Assembly: GCA_951799425.1 (NCBI GenBank)
Contig: OX637396.1
Location: 10,381,201-10,445,200 of the forward strand
DNA from: Ilex aquifolium
Taxonomy: Eukaryota > Streptophyta > Magnoliopsida > Aquifoliales > Aquifoliaceae
DNA: 64,000 bases
Reading direction: 5' to 3'
Part shown: one piece after another, positions 1-13,553 of the stretch
How positions within the stretch are numbered: the first letter of the stretch is position 1
Layout: each line of letters begins with the position of its first letter
Made by a program: the position numbers and the translations under genes
The notes under the pieces: generated by a model
What the model was told of the DNA's origin: nothing
What the model saw: the letters and a program-made list of their open reading frames with translations, nothing else
The model's database searches: none

Positions 1-20
1 GTGGAGTACCTCCATCATTA

Positions 21-69
<49 letters not shown>

Positions 70-1409
70 CTTATATGCATATACCCACCTTTTCTTTGTA
101 TGCATATTTATACATAGACATGCATATATCCAAAATATTGATAATCCATTAAATTCGTATTTCAAACCCTTAATCCACTCCTTGTATATACTAACACATT
201 TTACTTTAATAACAATAATTTAATGTCACCTGCGTGCCACCCAATTAATATATATATATATTTTTGTGTTTTCAACTATTTTAATTTAATATATGATGAC
301 TAAAATAAGTACTTGTATCTAAACCCACGACATAAAATAAAATGCCTAATTAGTGTTCTCGAGTCTCACAGTTTATGTGGGCTTTGATCACACTTTTATT
401 TAAAAGCGAGATTATTAATCTCATTTTTTAAAATGTATCATAATTTGATAAGTAAATTTAAAAGTGTCATAATTTAATAATTTTATTTTAAAATTACCAT
501 ATATACGTATTCAACACTCTCCCATGTACAAACGATTTGGAGGACTCACACCAATAATTTGCTTGTTCAGAAGAATAAATAAATCATTTTGGTTTTTGTT
601 TTTGTTTTTTGTAAAATTAACTATATTTAAATAGGATGTATACAAATTCTTACAATGCAAAATAATAATAATAATAATACAAAATGACCTATGTTCAAAT
701 TAGAGAGGAGTTAAATCCTCCATAACATCCATATAATATTGGGCCAAATATATTTGTTTACTTGTATCGTGTAATTATTGATCTTCGAACAAATAATTTT
801 TTACTCTACATGCACACTATAATTATTGGGAAAAAATTATAGGAATAATATTAAGAGACTAGCAATACCTCATAACTAAAGTCACTATATACTGAGTTAT
901 GACACTGTATGTATATTGGAGTTTGTATATAATGTGTGTGTATGCACGTGTGTGTGTGTGTATGTGTGTGCAACTGTGTGGTGTGGAGTGTAGCTGTTGG
1001 GTTTGTAAAATTTGGAGAGAAAGTGTGTAATGTGTGTATGAAATTTGGGAGGAAAAATATACCCCCATAAATTCAAAAACCTAACTAATTTATTATATAG
1101 ATTAACAATCGCAAATAGTGTGACATCCTTTTATGAGGTTGAACAAGTATTGATGTGCTTTTTTCTAATGAGTTGTCCAATGTTAAATGCTAATTATAGC
1201 CAAACAAATTTGTTGGTTTGTCATATCGCAACATTTAAATGTTTTCTTTTTCATTGAAATTGTTTTCTTAAATTATACTTATTTTTAAAAAAGAGAAAAA
1301 GAAAACAAGGTTGTCTGAATAGCAAGATTCGTTTGATAAAAAAAAAAGAATAGCAAGATTCGTAAGAAGAATACTACAACAATATTGACTTACTTTTGTA
1401 TAGTTGGTT
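1..1409. other. AT-rich intergenic DNA, no gene seen
   Basis: No reading frame here resembles a protein. The stretch holds a long TA microsatellite near its start, short AT-rich runs, and a TG-rich tract around 930-1040 that makes chance open frames on both strands. It ends where the left LTR of the old copia element begins at 1410. Confidence 0.7.
22..62. repeat. (TA)n microsatellite
   Basis: About twenty uninterrupted TA units are visible, ending in a slightly degenerate TTATATG. Confidence 0.9.
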
Positions 1410-2143
1410 TGTTGGGAAATACTCGCAGCAAATTAGTTAGTACGATGACAGGAAAATAAATAAATGAAATTATCAAATCAAAAACACAAAGAAAGAGCAC
1501 CAATATTTTACTTGGTTCGGCAAAACTCTTGTTTACGTCCACAAGGCGTGATTCAGACACCTTCTTTATTATTGAGAAAAATTGAGTACACAGTACAAGC
1601 CTCACCACTCGAATTTTATATCCCAAACTTGAGCTATTTTATACCCATGTACACTTTACTCAATTCTCACCCACTCAATATGAAAAATACAACAAAGAGC
1701 TTTATTATTGAATTCTCACTATACACTCAGATTCTGAGTAAAACTTCGGATGCTGAAGACAAAATATTAACTCTCAGTATACTCGCTAAATGAAGACTGA
1801 AATTCGGATGCCTAGAACTGAAGAATGTAATGCCTATTTATAGGCTTAAACCAATGGCACTTTGGTAAATAAATGAAAATTCAAGACAATTATTCAAGGA
1901 TAAAAAATCTGGTTTTTTATCCTTGTCTTCTTCCTCCATCTGCTGAATCTTCTTTACAGAAGATGTCCATCAAGCTTTTCTCCATTATCAAGATAGCAGC
2001 TCACGAGATCCAGATCTAGTACAAATTCGGCACCCTTCAGTGCCTACCAGCAGCAGCACCACTAATAGCCCACATCGGCGCCGAATTTCCTTTGTCGGGC
2101 TGCGCCGATGTTGACTTCGAGCCACCATAGCCGCTTTCTGTCA
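1410..2143 (-). repeat. 3' LTR of the old copia element
   Basis: The LTR begins TGTTGGGAAATACTCGC on the plus strand and ends TGTCA. On the minus strand a purine-rich stretch (GGTGGAGATTA) abuts the end at 2143, as a polypurine tract should. Its first 378 bases match 17192-17570. The exact end at 2143 is inferred from the CA end and the purine tract. Confidence 0.75.
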
Positions 2144-3039
2144 ATAATCTCCACCTTTGTGAGAATTCAATGTCCTCCACTTGAAATATCAGGTCCGCAT
2201 CCTAATACAGATGTCCATCCCCACGTATTGGGATATTCTGTCAATCTAACAGTGCGAGAGATTGATCAAGTTCAAGCAATGCTTGAACTTTTGAGAAGTG
2301 ACCGGTTTTGTCATCATTTCAGCTGCATTGTTGTTCGTATGAACTTTCATCAAATTCACCTTACCTTCTTCCATCCACTCTCGGAGAGCGTGATACCTCA
2401 CGTCAATTTGATTTGTCTTGGCATGATAAACTTGATTCCTAACCAAATGAATTGCACTTTGATTATCACAATATAGCTCCAAGCTTTCTTGCTTCATTCC
2501 TAGTTCCTTGACTAGACCTGTCAACCACAAAGCCTCATTGACAGCTTCCACCGTTGCCATGTATTCCGCTTCAGTTGTGGATAAAACGAGAGTCGATTGA
2601 AGCATAACTTTCCAACTGATTGGTCCACCTGTAAGTGTAAATACGTGGATCTTCGTTTGTCCAGATCACCTGCATAGTCTGCATCAACATAGCCCATAAC
2701 TTGTCATGTTTTATCTTGTCTCTGATACGAGATACTGAAATCCACCATACCTCTCAAATACCTGATTATCCATTTAACTGCATTTCAATGCTCCTTGCCC
2801 GGATTATCCATGTACTTACTGACAATACTGATTGCCTGTGAGATGTCTAGCCTACTACAAATCATGGCATACATTATTCGAAGCAATTAACATATCATCA
2901 ACACAAAGTATTAGAATTACAAAAGAATCATCACCAAACATTTTAAAATAAACACAACTATCATAGTTGCTCTTTATGTAGCCAATACCAACCATAAAAA
3001 AATCGAACCTCCTATACCATTGTCTTGAAGACTCATTAC

Positions 3040-3560
3040 AACAATTAAGATTTTTAGTGACAAATTATTTTGTCACTATAAATGCGTATTTCGTCACTAA
3101 AGAGTTTTAGTGATGATTTTTCTATCGTCACTAGGTGGTCACTAGAAGCTTGTTGCTAATTGTCTATAGTGACAAATTAGAATAATCGTCACTAATTCTA
3201 CAATTAGTAGTAACAATACTCTTTCATCACTTAAAAACTACATTTAGTGACGAATAAAATGGTCACAAAACACCTAAAAGATTTGTCATTAAAAGAGTAA
3301 TAACATCACTGAAAGTACCAATATAGTAATGAGAATATATTGTCATTATAAGTTATGTTATAGTAACAAATGTTGTTCGTCATTAAAAGTATACTTTCAG
3401 GGACGAATTTTAGATTTATCACCAACTGTGGACCTTTAGTGTCAAATTAAGGTTGTCACAAATTATAGAGTCCTTAATTGTGTGACTGTCAATAACGAAA
3501 AAAATTTGTTACTAGAAGTTGAGATTGGAGACGAATTCTCATTTCGTCACTCAAACTCTT
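3040..3560. repeat. Left subterminal repeat array of the CACTA element
   Basis: Many GTGACAAA, TTTAGTGACGA and TCGTCACTAA words occur in both orientations over about 500 bases. The array mirrors the one at 11830-12350. Confidence 0.85.
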
Positions 3561-4639
3561 TCAAAAAAAATTTTTTATATTTTTTTGCATAAAAATTGAC
3601 CCATGAAAATAACCTGATAAGAGACATGTTACAAACTCAATAATGTATTGTCCTGTCATTTACATCCAAACAATATATGACAATTAATATAATAACCCAA
3701 CCAAAAAACTTAAAATTATTTTTTCTTAAATAAAAATATCATCCAAACAAATACAAAATAAGTGTATCAAACAAGTGTTTTACTATTGAATAAAAGACAT
3801 AAGTACGGAAAAGAAAGAAATAAAAGAGGCACAAGTGTGGTTTTGTCCGTTGTAAACAACTCGCACCAACAACCATTAATCTGCACATAAGAACAAAGTA
3901 AAATAATGTTAGTATATTTTCAACATCCATAAACAGTTGAAGATAAGTGTAACTTTTGTAAAACACACGTCATAAATGAGGTTTCTTTGTATAGATAACA
4001 TAAAAGCAAAGAAAAAGAATCAAAACAACACCCAAACAGATGCTCCAAAATTTTAAATAAAAATGTGATAAATCCAAATCCAAGCTAATTCGGATCAACT
4101 CAAGTAAACATAACTAGATCCACAAATTATAACGTTAATTTGTCTTTGAGAGATACTATGTTGTATACATGATAGTGGTTGTGATGTCCACATCATTGAT
4201 AGTGGTTGTGGTGTCTCATGTATATAAGGGAATTTGAGGCGAATCAGAATTCTAAGACACCAAGAAAAAAAAAATCATTGAAGTCATGGCTTTGTAGAGC
4301 ATGACAAAAAAAAAATCAAATCAAAATAAAAGGAAATTCATGAACCTGAGCTACTACACACACAAAAACAGATTTTTTTTTTCGCCGACAAAAAATCATT
4401 ATTGTAGTAAGCCATAAAACCTTCAACCAAAAGACTATACCTGTTCCTGGAATTTTGATTCAGTCAAAACACATGCACCATAAGAAAAATGATTATTTGC
4501 AACCTAGCCTGCAATTACAAAAGCAGGATTATGAGAAAGATTCATACATCGGCTGCAATGTACACAACAACAGATTATATATACAAAAATATACACATAT
4601 ATTTGCATATTTTTTATAAGAATATTAAAAAAAATCTTT

Positions 4640-5020
4640 TTTTAAGGGTAACATCTATTTTTTTCTTTTTGATAAGAATATACTGCTGGGTATGGATGAT
4701 TTTGTTCTTGAAGAGTCTGGTCAAGGAAGAAATTAACCGTTTGTTCGAAAGAGATCACCGCTGAAATCTCCTCGATCGATTCTTCCTTCAAGTGAAATCA
4801 CCGTTGTTCGTATATTGTGGGGGAGAGATAAAGGGAAACATTTGGTTTTTGATTACATATGTGAAACAAACTAGGATCAGATTAATTTACTAACCTGATT
4901 TTTTTTGCTATGAACAGTGTCTTACCAGATTCTTCGCAAGGAGAGGGGCTGTTCTTCAGCTGTGAAAGAGAAGGACTGCGAGAGAGATAAAGACAAAGTG
5001 GTGGCTGTGAGTGGGGAAGG
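4640..5020 (-). other. Possible captured host 5' exon in the CACTA element
   Basis: Read on the minus strand, the sequence across the younger copia insertion (10336-10400, then down from 5020) is C/T-rich like a plant 5' UTR. It reaches GAAGAATCTG followed by GTAAGAC near 4920, a good splice donor. No protein is recognised. This would fit a host leader exon picked up by the CACTA element, but it could also be ordinary element DNA. Confidence 0.25.
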
Positions 5021-5362
5021 TGTTGGTTACCCAGGGCAAAAAATATACCACAAACAAGATATAAACAAAGAGGATATTTTTATTTCTCTCTGGAAATAAA
5101 ATACAAAAATTATACAAAATTCTCACTGAGATCTCTCCGGATCTCTTTCTCTTTGTTTCTTCCTCACTGATCTTGAGCATTGCTTCTGGCCTTCACTAAG
5201 CTTCCTATTTATAGGGAGTTTTCTGGCCAAATAAGTCAAGAAGGAGAAGGGAACACATTTAAGGCTTTGGCAAGCTTTGTCAAAGCTTCAACCGTCCATA
5301 GAGGTGGCTGCTAGGTCTAGAGTCAGCTACTGGGTAGCCTTCTGATGGAGCTGGAACCTTCA
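5021..5362 (-). repeat. 3' LTR of the inner copia element
   Basis: 342 bases, beginning TGTTGGTTACCCAGGG and ending GGAACCTTCA. It is about 96% like 9979-10335 apart from short gaps. It contains a CTTCCTATTTATAGG stretch also present in the other LTR. Confidence 0.92.
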
Positions 5363-5375
5363 AATCTCCCCCTCC
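5363..5375 (-). other. Polypurine tract of the inner copia element
   Basis: The minus strand reads GGAGGGGGAGATT directly before the 3' LTR, the expected place and composition for plus-strand priming. Confidence 0.8.
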
Positions 5376-8300
5376 AGAACCATCAGAAGAGAATGTAATC
5401 AGACATTCATTCCAGCTATGTCTCTGCACAGCTCAAGCTTATCTCGAGTAACAACCTTTGTCAACATGTCTGTTGGATTCTCCTTTGTGTGGATCTTCAC
5501 TAGTTTCAATAACTGTTGCTCCATCACTTCGCGTATCCAATGATAGCGAATATCAATATGTTTCGTCCGGGAATGGTACATTTCATTCTTGCTCAAGTCT
5601 AGAGCACTTTGACTATCACAATGCACCTTGTATTCCTTCTGCTTAATACCTAGTTCTTGGAGAAACCGCTTTAACCACAACATTTCCTTACCAGCTTCCG
5701 CTGCATCAATATACTCTGCCTCTGTCGTGGATAAAGCTATGCACTTCTGCAACCTTGACTGCCATGACACAGCCCCCCCTGCAAAAGTGTAAAGAAATCC
5801 TGATGTAGATTTTCTACCATCAAGATCTCCTGCCATATCTGAATCTGTATAGCCTTCCAAAATTGGTTCAACTCCCCCGTAACATAAGCATATCTTCAAT
5901 GTACCCTTAAGGTATCTGAGAATCCACTTAACTGCCTCTCAATGTTCTTTCCCTGGATTTGAAAGAAATTTGTTCACTGTGCCTACTGCATGGGCAATAT
6001 CTGGTCTTGTACACACCATTGCATACATTAGACTCCCAACTGCTGAAGAGTAGGGAATCATTGTCATATCTTCTATCTCCTTCTTTAATGAGGGACATAA
6101 ATTCTTGCTTAACTTGAAATGATTAGCCAGTGGGATGCTGACTGGCTTGGCAATATCCATGTTGAACCTCTGGATCACCCGTTCAACATATTTCTCCTAT
6201 GATAGCCACATTTTTTTGATTTTTCTATCACGAATAATCTGCGTGCCTAATATTTGTTGAGCTGGGCCTAAGTCTTTCGTGTCAAAGGACTTGGACAATT
6301 CCTTCTTCAACTGGCTAATCTTTATTGCATCATTTTCAACGATCAACATGTCGTCAACATAAAGAAGGAGTGCAACGAAATTGCCATCCGAGAATCTCTA
6401 AACGTAAACACACTGATCTGCAGCAGTCCTCTTGTAGCCTTGACCCACCATGAATGAGTCAAATTTCTTATACCACTGTCTGAGTGCTTGCTTAAGGCCG
6501 TACCGACTCTTCTTCAACTTGCAGACCAGATTTTCCTTTCTTGGAACCTCGAAACCTTCCGGTTGTTCCATATAGATTTCTTCATTTAGATCTCCATGAA
6601 GAAATGCAGTTTTCACGCCCATTTGTTCAAGCTCCAAGTTTAAATTGGTTACTAATCCGAGAATGACTCGAATTGAAGTCATCTTAACAACTGGTGAGAA
6701 AATCTCGTCAAAGTCAATTCCTTTCTTCTGTTGGAATCCTTTAACGACCAATCGAGCCTTATACTTCACCAATTTCCCACTGCCGTCTTTCTTCAGCTTG
6801 AACACCCATTTATTCCTCAGTGCTTTCTTGCTTTTTGGAAGTTTCACAAGCTCATAGGTTTGATTTTTCTGCAGGGAATCTATCTCATCCTGCATGACTA
6901 TTCGTATAAGCTTGTGCCTCCTGGAAGCTCTCCGGCTCCCCCTCATCAGTAAGCAGAATATAGTCTGACTCCGGATATCTACTCGACGGAATGCGTCCTC
7001 TTTTCGGATCTTCGTGATTGAGGCTCGTTAGCTATATGAGGTACATCATCCTCTAGTTGCTGTGATGGTCCTGCAACATCTGGTGGAGGGGGTTGTTGCT
7101 CCCCCTGCTCAACACCTTCATCATCGTCTTGCTCTGCTTCTGTAGTTTCATCCTGCACTTCGTCATTATCTGTGGCGAACTGTAATGGTGCAGGGTCTGG
7201 AACAATGTCCTGTGCATTGGAACTAGAACTGCTGGACTTTGTGGGATTTTCAAAGTCCTCATATGCCTGGTTTTCATGGAACACCACGTCTCTGCTCCTG
7301 ATGATCCTTTTGGCCTTTGGGTCCCACAATCGGTATCCAAATTCTTCATCTCCGTAGCCTATAAAGATGCACGAAGTGGTCTTGACATCAAGTTTCTGCC
7401 TTTGCTCCTTTGATACATGTGCAAATGCTTTGCACCTGAAAATTCTTAAGTGTGAATAGGAGGGATTCCTACCAGACCACACCTTCTCCGGAATGTCAAA
7501 ATTCAATGGTATTGACGGTGATCTGTTTATCAGATAACATGCGGCACGAACAGCTTCACCCCATAATGGCTTCAGCAGTTTTGCCATACTGAGCATGCAT
7601 CGAGCTCTTTCCACAATGGTTCGATACTCCATTGTGATGTGGGGTACGTGGAATAGTCTTCTCATGTCCAATACCATAATTTTCACAGTATACTTCAAAC
7701 TCTCTAGAAGTATATTTGCCTCCATTGTCTGTTCGAAGACACTTTAGCTTCATTCCTATTTCTCACTCTACCATGGCATGTAATCTTTTAAAGCATTCGA
7801 GTACTTGGTCCTTCGTCTTTAGGAAGTACACCCATACCTTCCGTGAAGCATCACCAATAAAGGTCAGAAAATATCTGTTGCCGCCCAATGATTCCACCTC
7901 CAGGGGACCGCAAACATCAGAGTGTACCAGACTTAACAACTCCGATCTCCTCTTCATAGAGGAACTGAACGAGACTCGATGTTGTTTACGAAACAAGCAA
8001 TAATCACAAGGATTTAGTGCAACATCCTTGGCAACAGTGATAAGATTCTTCTTTGCCAAGGTAAACAATTCTTTTTCCCCCATGTGACCGAGTCTCTAGT
8101 GCCACAGATTTGGTGAAGCTTCATTTTCAACTACATTGAGGCTGTCTGAGCAAACTTTCACATGGGTCTTGTAAAGCGTGCCACAAATATGTCCTCGGGC
8201 GACAACCATAGCACCTTTCGTGAGCTTCCATGTGTCATTGCTGAAGTGGTTATCGTAGCCTTGTCTGTCGAGGGCAATCCCAAAAAGTAGATTTAGCCGA

Positions 8301-9964
8301 AGGTCGGGCACGTGTCAGACATCCTTCAATACCAGTGTAAAGCCAACATTTATTTTTATCTGAATATCACCAATTCCCACGATCTTGGAAGAACTGGTGC
8401 TTCCCATCCTCACTGTACCAAAGTCTCCAGCTTTGTACGTCGAGAAGAAATCGCTGTGAGAAGTGGCGTGGTATGAAGCTGCAGTATCTACCACCCACTC
8501 AGCGTCATGGTTTGAAAAATGAAGGCATGTCTCCTCATTGACAGAAAGAATGGCCACGTCCTCTAAAAGAGTGACTAGCGTCTCTCCGTTCTATTTTTTC
8601 GGCTGATTACTGCCTTGGCCTTGCTCTCGTAGCAACTTGCGGCAGTTTTTCTTCATGTGGCCTTGCATACCACAATGGTAACATTTGTATGTAGGTCTTC
8701 CTCCGTCATTTGATCTCCCTGGATCTTGTGATCTTCATCTACTCTTACTCCTTCCTTTTCCCCTACCTCTGCTACCTCCTTGTTGTCTGCCTCTACTCTC
8801 AGTGACGAGGGCATTTGACTGGTTAATGCCAACATCCTTTCTCCTGGCCTCCTCATTGAATAAGACATCCTTAACTGTTGACATGGTAAGTTTGCCTCCT
8901 AGAGCCGAATTGCTGAGAGAGACTACCAGCGTCTCCCAGCTGTCTGGTAGAGAACTGAGAAGCAAGAGAGCTTGTACTTCATCCCCCAGATTCAACTCTA
9001 TCAATGATAATTGATTTACCAGACTCTGGAACTCACTAGTGTGCTCGGCAATTGAAGTTCCACTTTTTAACTTCAGATTCACAAACCGCCTCATCAAAAG
9101 GACTTTATTCCGAGCAGTCTTAGCCTGGTACATGTCTTCCAGCTTCTTCCAGAGGACATGTGCATCAGTTTCTTGTGCAACATGGTGGAATACACTGTGG
9201 TCAATCCATTACCTGATTTGACCGATAGTTTTTCTGTTCAGTTTCTTCCACTCCGTTTCTTTTGTCGGATCTGGATTTACACCTTCTGCCTCTAAGGGAT
9301 CGTACAAGTCTTTACAGCTTAGGAGATCTTCCATCCGAGGTCTCCAAAGTGTATAATTAGAGGCAGTGAGTTTGATCATGGCTCCCGACGTTGATTCCTC
9401 CATGGACATCTTGAGTTTTTAGGCTCTAAATGTCTCGATCAAAAAAATTTTGGGGCTGAATTTTGCAAAACGTAGTGCACCGTTGCGTCTGGAACGGTTG
9501 AAATAGCTGGGAAAGAGTCCTGGTTCACCAAAAACGGAGCTAAAATGAGCTCAGAATTAACTCGGAAAGTTTTTGGTAACTTAACGGAATATTCCGTTAA
9601 ACTTGACGGAATATGCTGACGGTGACAGAATATTATTTGGATGGAATATTCTCTAAGAATATTTTCTGGATGGAATATGTCTGAGAATATTCTTTAACTG
9701 AAATGGAATATTCCGTCGTCTTCAATCTTGCTCCGGTCACCGATCCGGCGAAATTTTCCGGCAAGCTCCGACAGCAACTCTGGCGAACTTCTGGCGATGA
9801 CCGTTAGAGAGCGTCCGATGTCGAATTGATGCGAGACCAATGGGGTTCGACTCGTTTCGACGAGGGGAATCCAATGGTGCGCTCAGAATTTGATTTTGAG
9901 TTCGTTTAGAACATGTACGAACAAAAAACAGTGAGTTGGAAAATTTTCCGGTGACCCAACCAAA

Positions 9965-9976
9965 GCTCTGATACCA
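9965..9976 (-). other. Primer-binding site of the inner copia element
   Basis: The minus strand reads TGGTATCAGAGC two bases inside the 5' LTR, the classic plant copia site complementary to initiator Met-tRNA. Confidence 0.9.
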
Positions 9977-9978
9977 CT

Positions 9979-10335
9979 TGTTGGTTACCCAGGGCCGAAA
10001 ATATACCACAAACAAGATATAAACAAAGAGAATATATTTATTTCTCTCTAGAAATAAAATACAAGAATTATACAAAATTCTCACTGAGATCTCTCCGGAA
10101 TCTCTCTCTCTTTGTTTCTTCCTTATTGATCTTGAGCATTGCTTCTGGCCTTCACTAAGCTTCCTATTTATAGGCAGTTTTCTAGCCAAATAAGTCAAGA
10201 AGGAGAAGGGAACACATTTAAGGCTTTGTCAAAGCTTCAGCTGTCCATAGAGGTGGCTGCTAGAGTGGGCTGCTGTGTACTAGAGTTAGCTACTGGGTAG
10301 CCTTCTGATGGAGCTGGAATGAGCTGGAACCTTCA
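9979..10335 (-). repeat. 5' LTR of the inner copia element
   Basis: 357 bases matching 5021-5362. It carries a short insertion around the CTGCTAGAGTGGGCTGC stretch and a small GAGCTGGAAT duplication near its end. Confidence 0.92.
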
Positions 10336-10340
10336 GAAGG

Positions 10341-11829
10341 GGGGATCTGATCGTGGGAGTGGCAGATGGAAAGAAATAGGAGTCCTAAACTTCCTTTGGA
10401 TTGGCGGGAAGCATATGGGCTCTAATGAAAGGCCTTCTTAATTGAGTAAAAAATAATATGATTAAAAACTGAGTAATGCTATTAAAATCTAATTTATGAA
10501 CTTAATTCACTATAGCCTTTGGATTGATTGTGGGCCCCATCAAATATTAGAATTTGGTGTTGTTCTAATGATTTCAATGAAATCACATCATTAGATCAAC
10601 AAATTATGTCAGATTTTTAGGTTTAAATCGCATTAGTCTTAAAAATAAGTATGATTAAAATTCGATTCGATTAAAATTCAATTTTCTATATATTAAAATT
10701 TGAGCAAATTAAAATTAGACTCGAGCTACTTAAGATTTATTTATTTTTATGTATTAAAATTTTAGCCTATTAAATTTGATCACCTATCCATACCAAGGAT
10801 GCTTCTAAAGAATATAGTCCATGGGGATAAAGAGGGATCTGAAAATGTGTTTCAAACGTTGGTAAAAAATATAGATGTGTGATAAAAACTAAATTTTTTA
10901 AACATGCCCAAAAAATATTTTTAATTCATGGGTTATATGGGTCAACTCGAACGTGACACAATACTTGATACAATTAATTCATAGGTTGTCTGATTAGTAT
11001 TTAGATATTTGACACGATTAATTAAATTGGCTTAGTTATGGTTGTCTAATACTTAACATGAACGTGATATAACTTAACCCGAACACTACCCAACATAATC
11101 TGAGTCACACCCTCTTGGATTTGGTGATGGTTCATGAAAGGTGAAATTTGGGGTAAAAGTGAAACTTGATGAGTCAATTTGATATCCAACGTAGGTCAAT
11201 CCGAAAAGAAAAAAAATCCATATTGGGCAAAGTTTGGATAAAAAATTATCAACTCAATTTAAATTCAAACAATACTCAATTTATGTCACTACTTTTTAGG
11301 ATCCAACCCAATTGAAATCAAATTTACTCTCTATTGCGTAACTTGAGATTCAAACTTGAATTAAATTGGATTTCAACTTGAATTTCTATCCATGTTATCT
11401 ACCTCAAAATCAAACATCAATTGAAGTCGATTTTGATTCAAATTTCACCTCTAATTGCATATCATCAAATTTCAAATTTTAAAAATGAATGACACTCGAA
11501 TTGAAAATTTCGAATTAAGTTCAGACTAAGAGTTTTAAAAATTGTGATTTAAATTGAGTTGACTTCAACTTATCTTACACCACTATACTAGCTAGGTTGT
11601 GGCATGAGTATTGATATTTAAATTAAATAAATTTGTGGTTTTACTATTTGGATGTATTAAGGGTGTTTCAAAATTTTGTTAACAAGCTTAATTAACGGTG
11701 TAGTTTGGTTTAGAAATAACAAGAGCTTTATGTTTTTTATTTTTGCAGGTTAGGAGGTGATGTGAGAAATGGCATATCGATATGGTATAATTTGAAATTT
11801 GCCAAACGATATAAAATAAGCTACTTGAC
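10341..11829. other. Interior of the CACTA element, no gene seen
   Basis: AT-rich DNA belonging to the right half of the CACTA transposon. It includes a run of TCAAATTT/AATTGAAT-like degenerate repeats (about 11200-11560). No transposase or other protein is recognisable. Confidence 0.55.
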
Positions 11830-12350
11830 AATACCAATGTAGTGATATAAACTAAATTACTTTTTAGTGACATAATTAATTTAGTTACTAAAAATATGAA
11901 AGTTTTAGTGACGACTTGAAAATCATCACTAAAAGTGTCAAAGTTTTAGTAACAACACCAATGTTGTCACTAAAACTATGAACGTTCTAGTGATGACATC
12001 AAAGTCACCACTAAAGCCATTAGTGTTTTAGTGACGACATCAAAGTCATCGCCAAAACCTTGAAACTTTCAGAGGCAACTAATTTCGTTATTAAAAGTAA
12101 TTGTTTATCATTTTGAGTGACAACAATAAAATTTATCACTATTTATCCAATTTCTCACACTTTCATTGACGAAGTTACGGTGACAAACAATTATTCATCA
12201 CTAAAAGTTAACTTTTTGTGACAAATAGTGTTGTCGTCACTCATCCTGGACCATTAGTGACAAATTTATATGTCATCGCTAAAAGGATATCATTAATGAC
12301 GAAAATAATTTGGTCACTAAAAAAATTGTCCCTAAAGTCCATAATTGTTG
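11830..12350. repeat. Right subterminal repeat array of the CACTA element
   Basis: Repeated TTTTAGTGACGAC and GTCATCACTAAAA words at roughly 40-60 base intervals match the left array in kind and density. Confidence 0.85.
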
Positions 12351-13553
12351 TAGTGACTATTTCAGCCCATAAAGAGATCTTTTGAGCTTGCATACCATAT
12401 GCTCTTTACCTTGCTCCTTGAATCCTTCTGGTTGTTCCATCAATATTTCCTCCTCCAATTCCCCATGAAGGAATGATGTCTTGACGTCAAGCTGCTGCAA
12501 CTCAAGGTCAAACATAGCTACCATGGCCAACATAATACTAATAGAAGAATGATTAACAACAGGAGAAAAAATTTCGTTGTAGTCAATTCTTTCCACTTGT
12601 CTATAACCCTTGCGCGACAAGCCGTGCCTTAAACTTTTCTCCTTCATTTTTCATTGTAGGTTCTTTTTTTCGACATACCCATTTGCAACCAATCACCTTT
12701 CGTCCCTTGAGTTTTTCAACTAGCTCCCAAGTGTTGTTCTTATTTAGAAATTTCATTTTGTCCATCATTGCTAGCATCTATTTTTCACTTTCCTTACTTT
12801 TAACTACCTCCAAAAAATAAGACGGATCTCCACTACCAACAGTTAATGCAAAAGAAATCATGTCTTCAAAACCATACCAGACTGGTGTCTTTTGAGTCAT
12901 TTTCTTCCTTCCAACAGTAAAATTAGTGGGTTCTTATTGTCTGACATCACTACTAGATGTATTTTCTTGAGAAGATGTTGGTGCATCATGCTCTCCACTG
13001 GACCCATGTGTTACATATGTCTTCACCTGGACTGAGTATTTATTTGCATGAGTCTCCCTCTCTTTATCGGTTTCCTCCCTTTTTCAATTCAGCATATGTC
13101 CTTCATTGAAAATAACATCCCTGCTGACAATAACCTTTCGTGCAACTGGATCCCAAAGTTTATATCATTTCATGCCTTTTTCTTAATCGATAAATGTGCA
13201 CTGCTTTGACTTTGGGTCTAACTTAGATCGTTGCTGCTCCTGCACGTGAACATAGGCTGGACAAAGATTCTAAGATTAGAATAATTAATCGGTTTACCTG
13301 TCCAAACCTCCACAGGGACTTGAGCATTAATAGCCGACGAAGGTGACCTGTTAACAATATAGCATGCCATGTTAACACCTCAGCCTAAAATGACTTTGGA
13401 AAGTTTGCATAGATTCTCATACATCTTGCTCTCTCTAAGAGGGTCATATTCATTCTTTCTGCTACACTATTTTGTTGTGGCCCACCTGGTGTAGTATAAT
13501 GTCTAGAGATCTCTTCCGTCTCGCAATACCTTCAGAATTCCTAGAGTGTATAC

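Larger units (their letters stand above)
5021..10335 (-). mobile_element. Full-length Ty1/copia element (Tork-like) inside the CACTA element
   Basis: A copia fossil of 5.3 kb with both LTRs, a primer site and a polypurine tract. It is bounded by the 5-bp duplication GAAGG (5016-5020 and 10336-10340). Minus-strand order is gag (about 9410-8600, with a CCHC knuckle), protease (about 8490, DTAASYHAT), integrase (about 8080-7000), reverse transcriptase (about 6950-5900) and RNase H (about 5900-5400, STTEAEYIDAAEAGKEMLW). The order protease-integrase-RT-RNase H is diagnostic of copia, and the C-terminal wording fits the Tork/Tnt1 branch. The LTRs differ at about 13 aligned positions (around 4%) plus a few small gaps, so it is younger than the surrounding copia. 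It has several coding breaks and looks inactive. Confidence 0.93.
3034..12355. mobile_element. Non-autonomous CACTA (En/Spm) transposon, split by a copia element
   Basis: The right end, read on the minus strand, starts CACTACAACAATTATGG. The left end starts CATTACAACAATTAAG, a one-base variant of the same terminal repeat. Both ends are flanked by ACT (3031-3033 and 12356-12358), the 3-bp duplication expected of CACTA elements. About 500 bases at each end are packed with direct and inverted copies of TTTAGTGACGA-like words, the usual subterminal transposase-binding repeats. Without the copia insert (5021-10335) the element is about 4.0 kb. No transposase is recognisable, so it is probably non-autonomous. 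It interrupts the reverse transcriptase region of the surrounding old copia element, which dates it as younger. Confidence 0.88.

Noticed and set aside
3040-3560. CRISPR-like regular repeats
   Set aside because: The short GTGAC words are irregularly spaced, occur in both orientations and are CACTA subterminal repeats. The genome is plant.
3739-5180. Several short frames in the CACTA left half as a transposase
   Set aside because: None has transposase (TNP2/En-Spm) wording and all are short and AT-driven.
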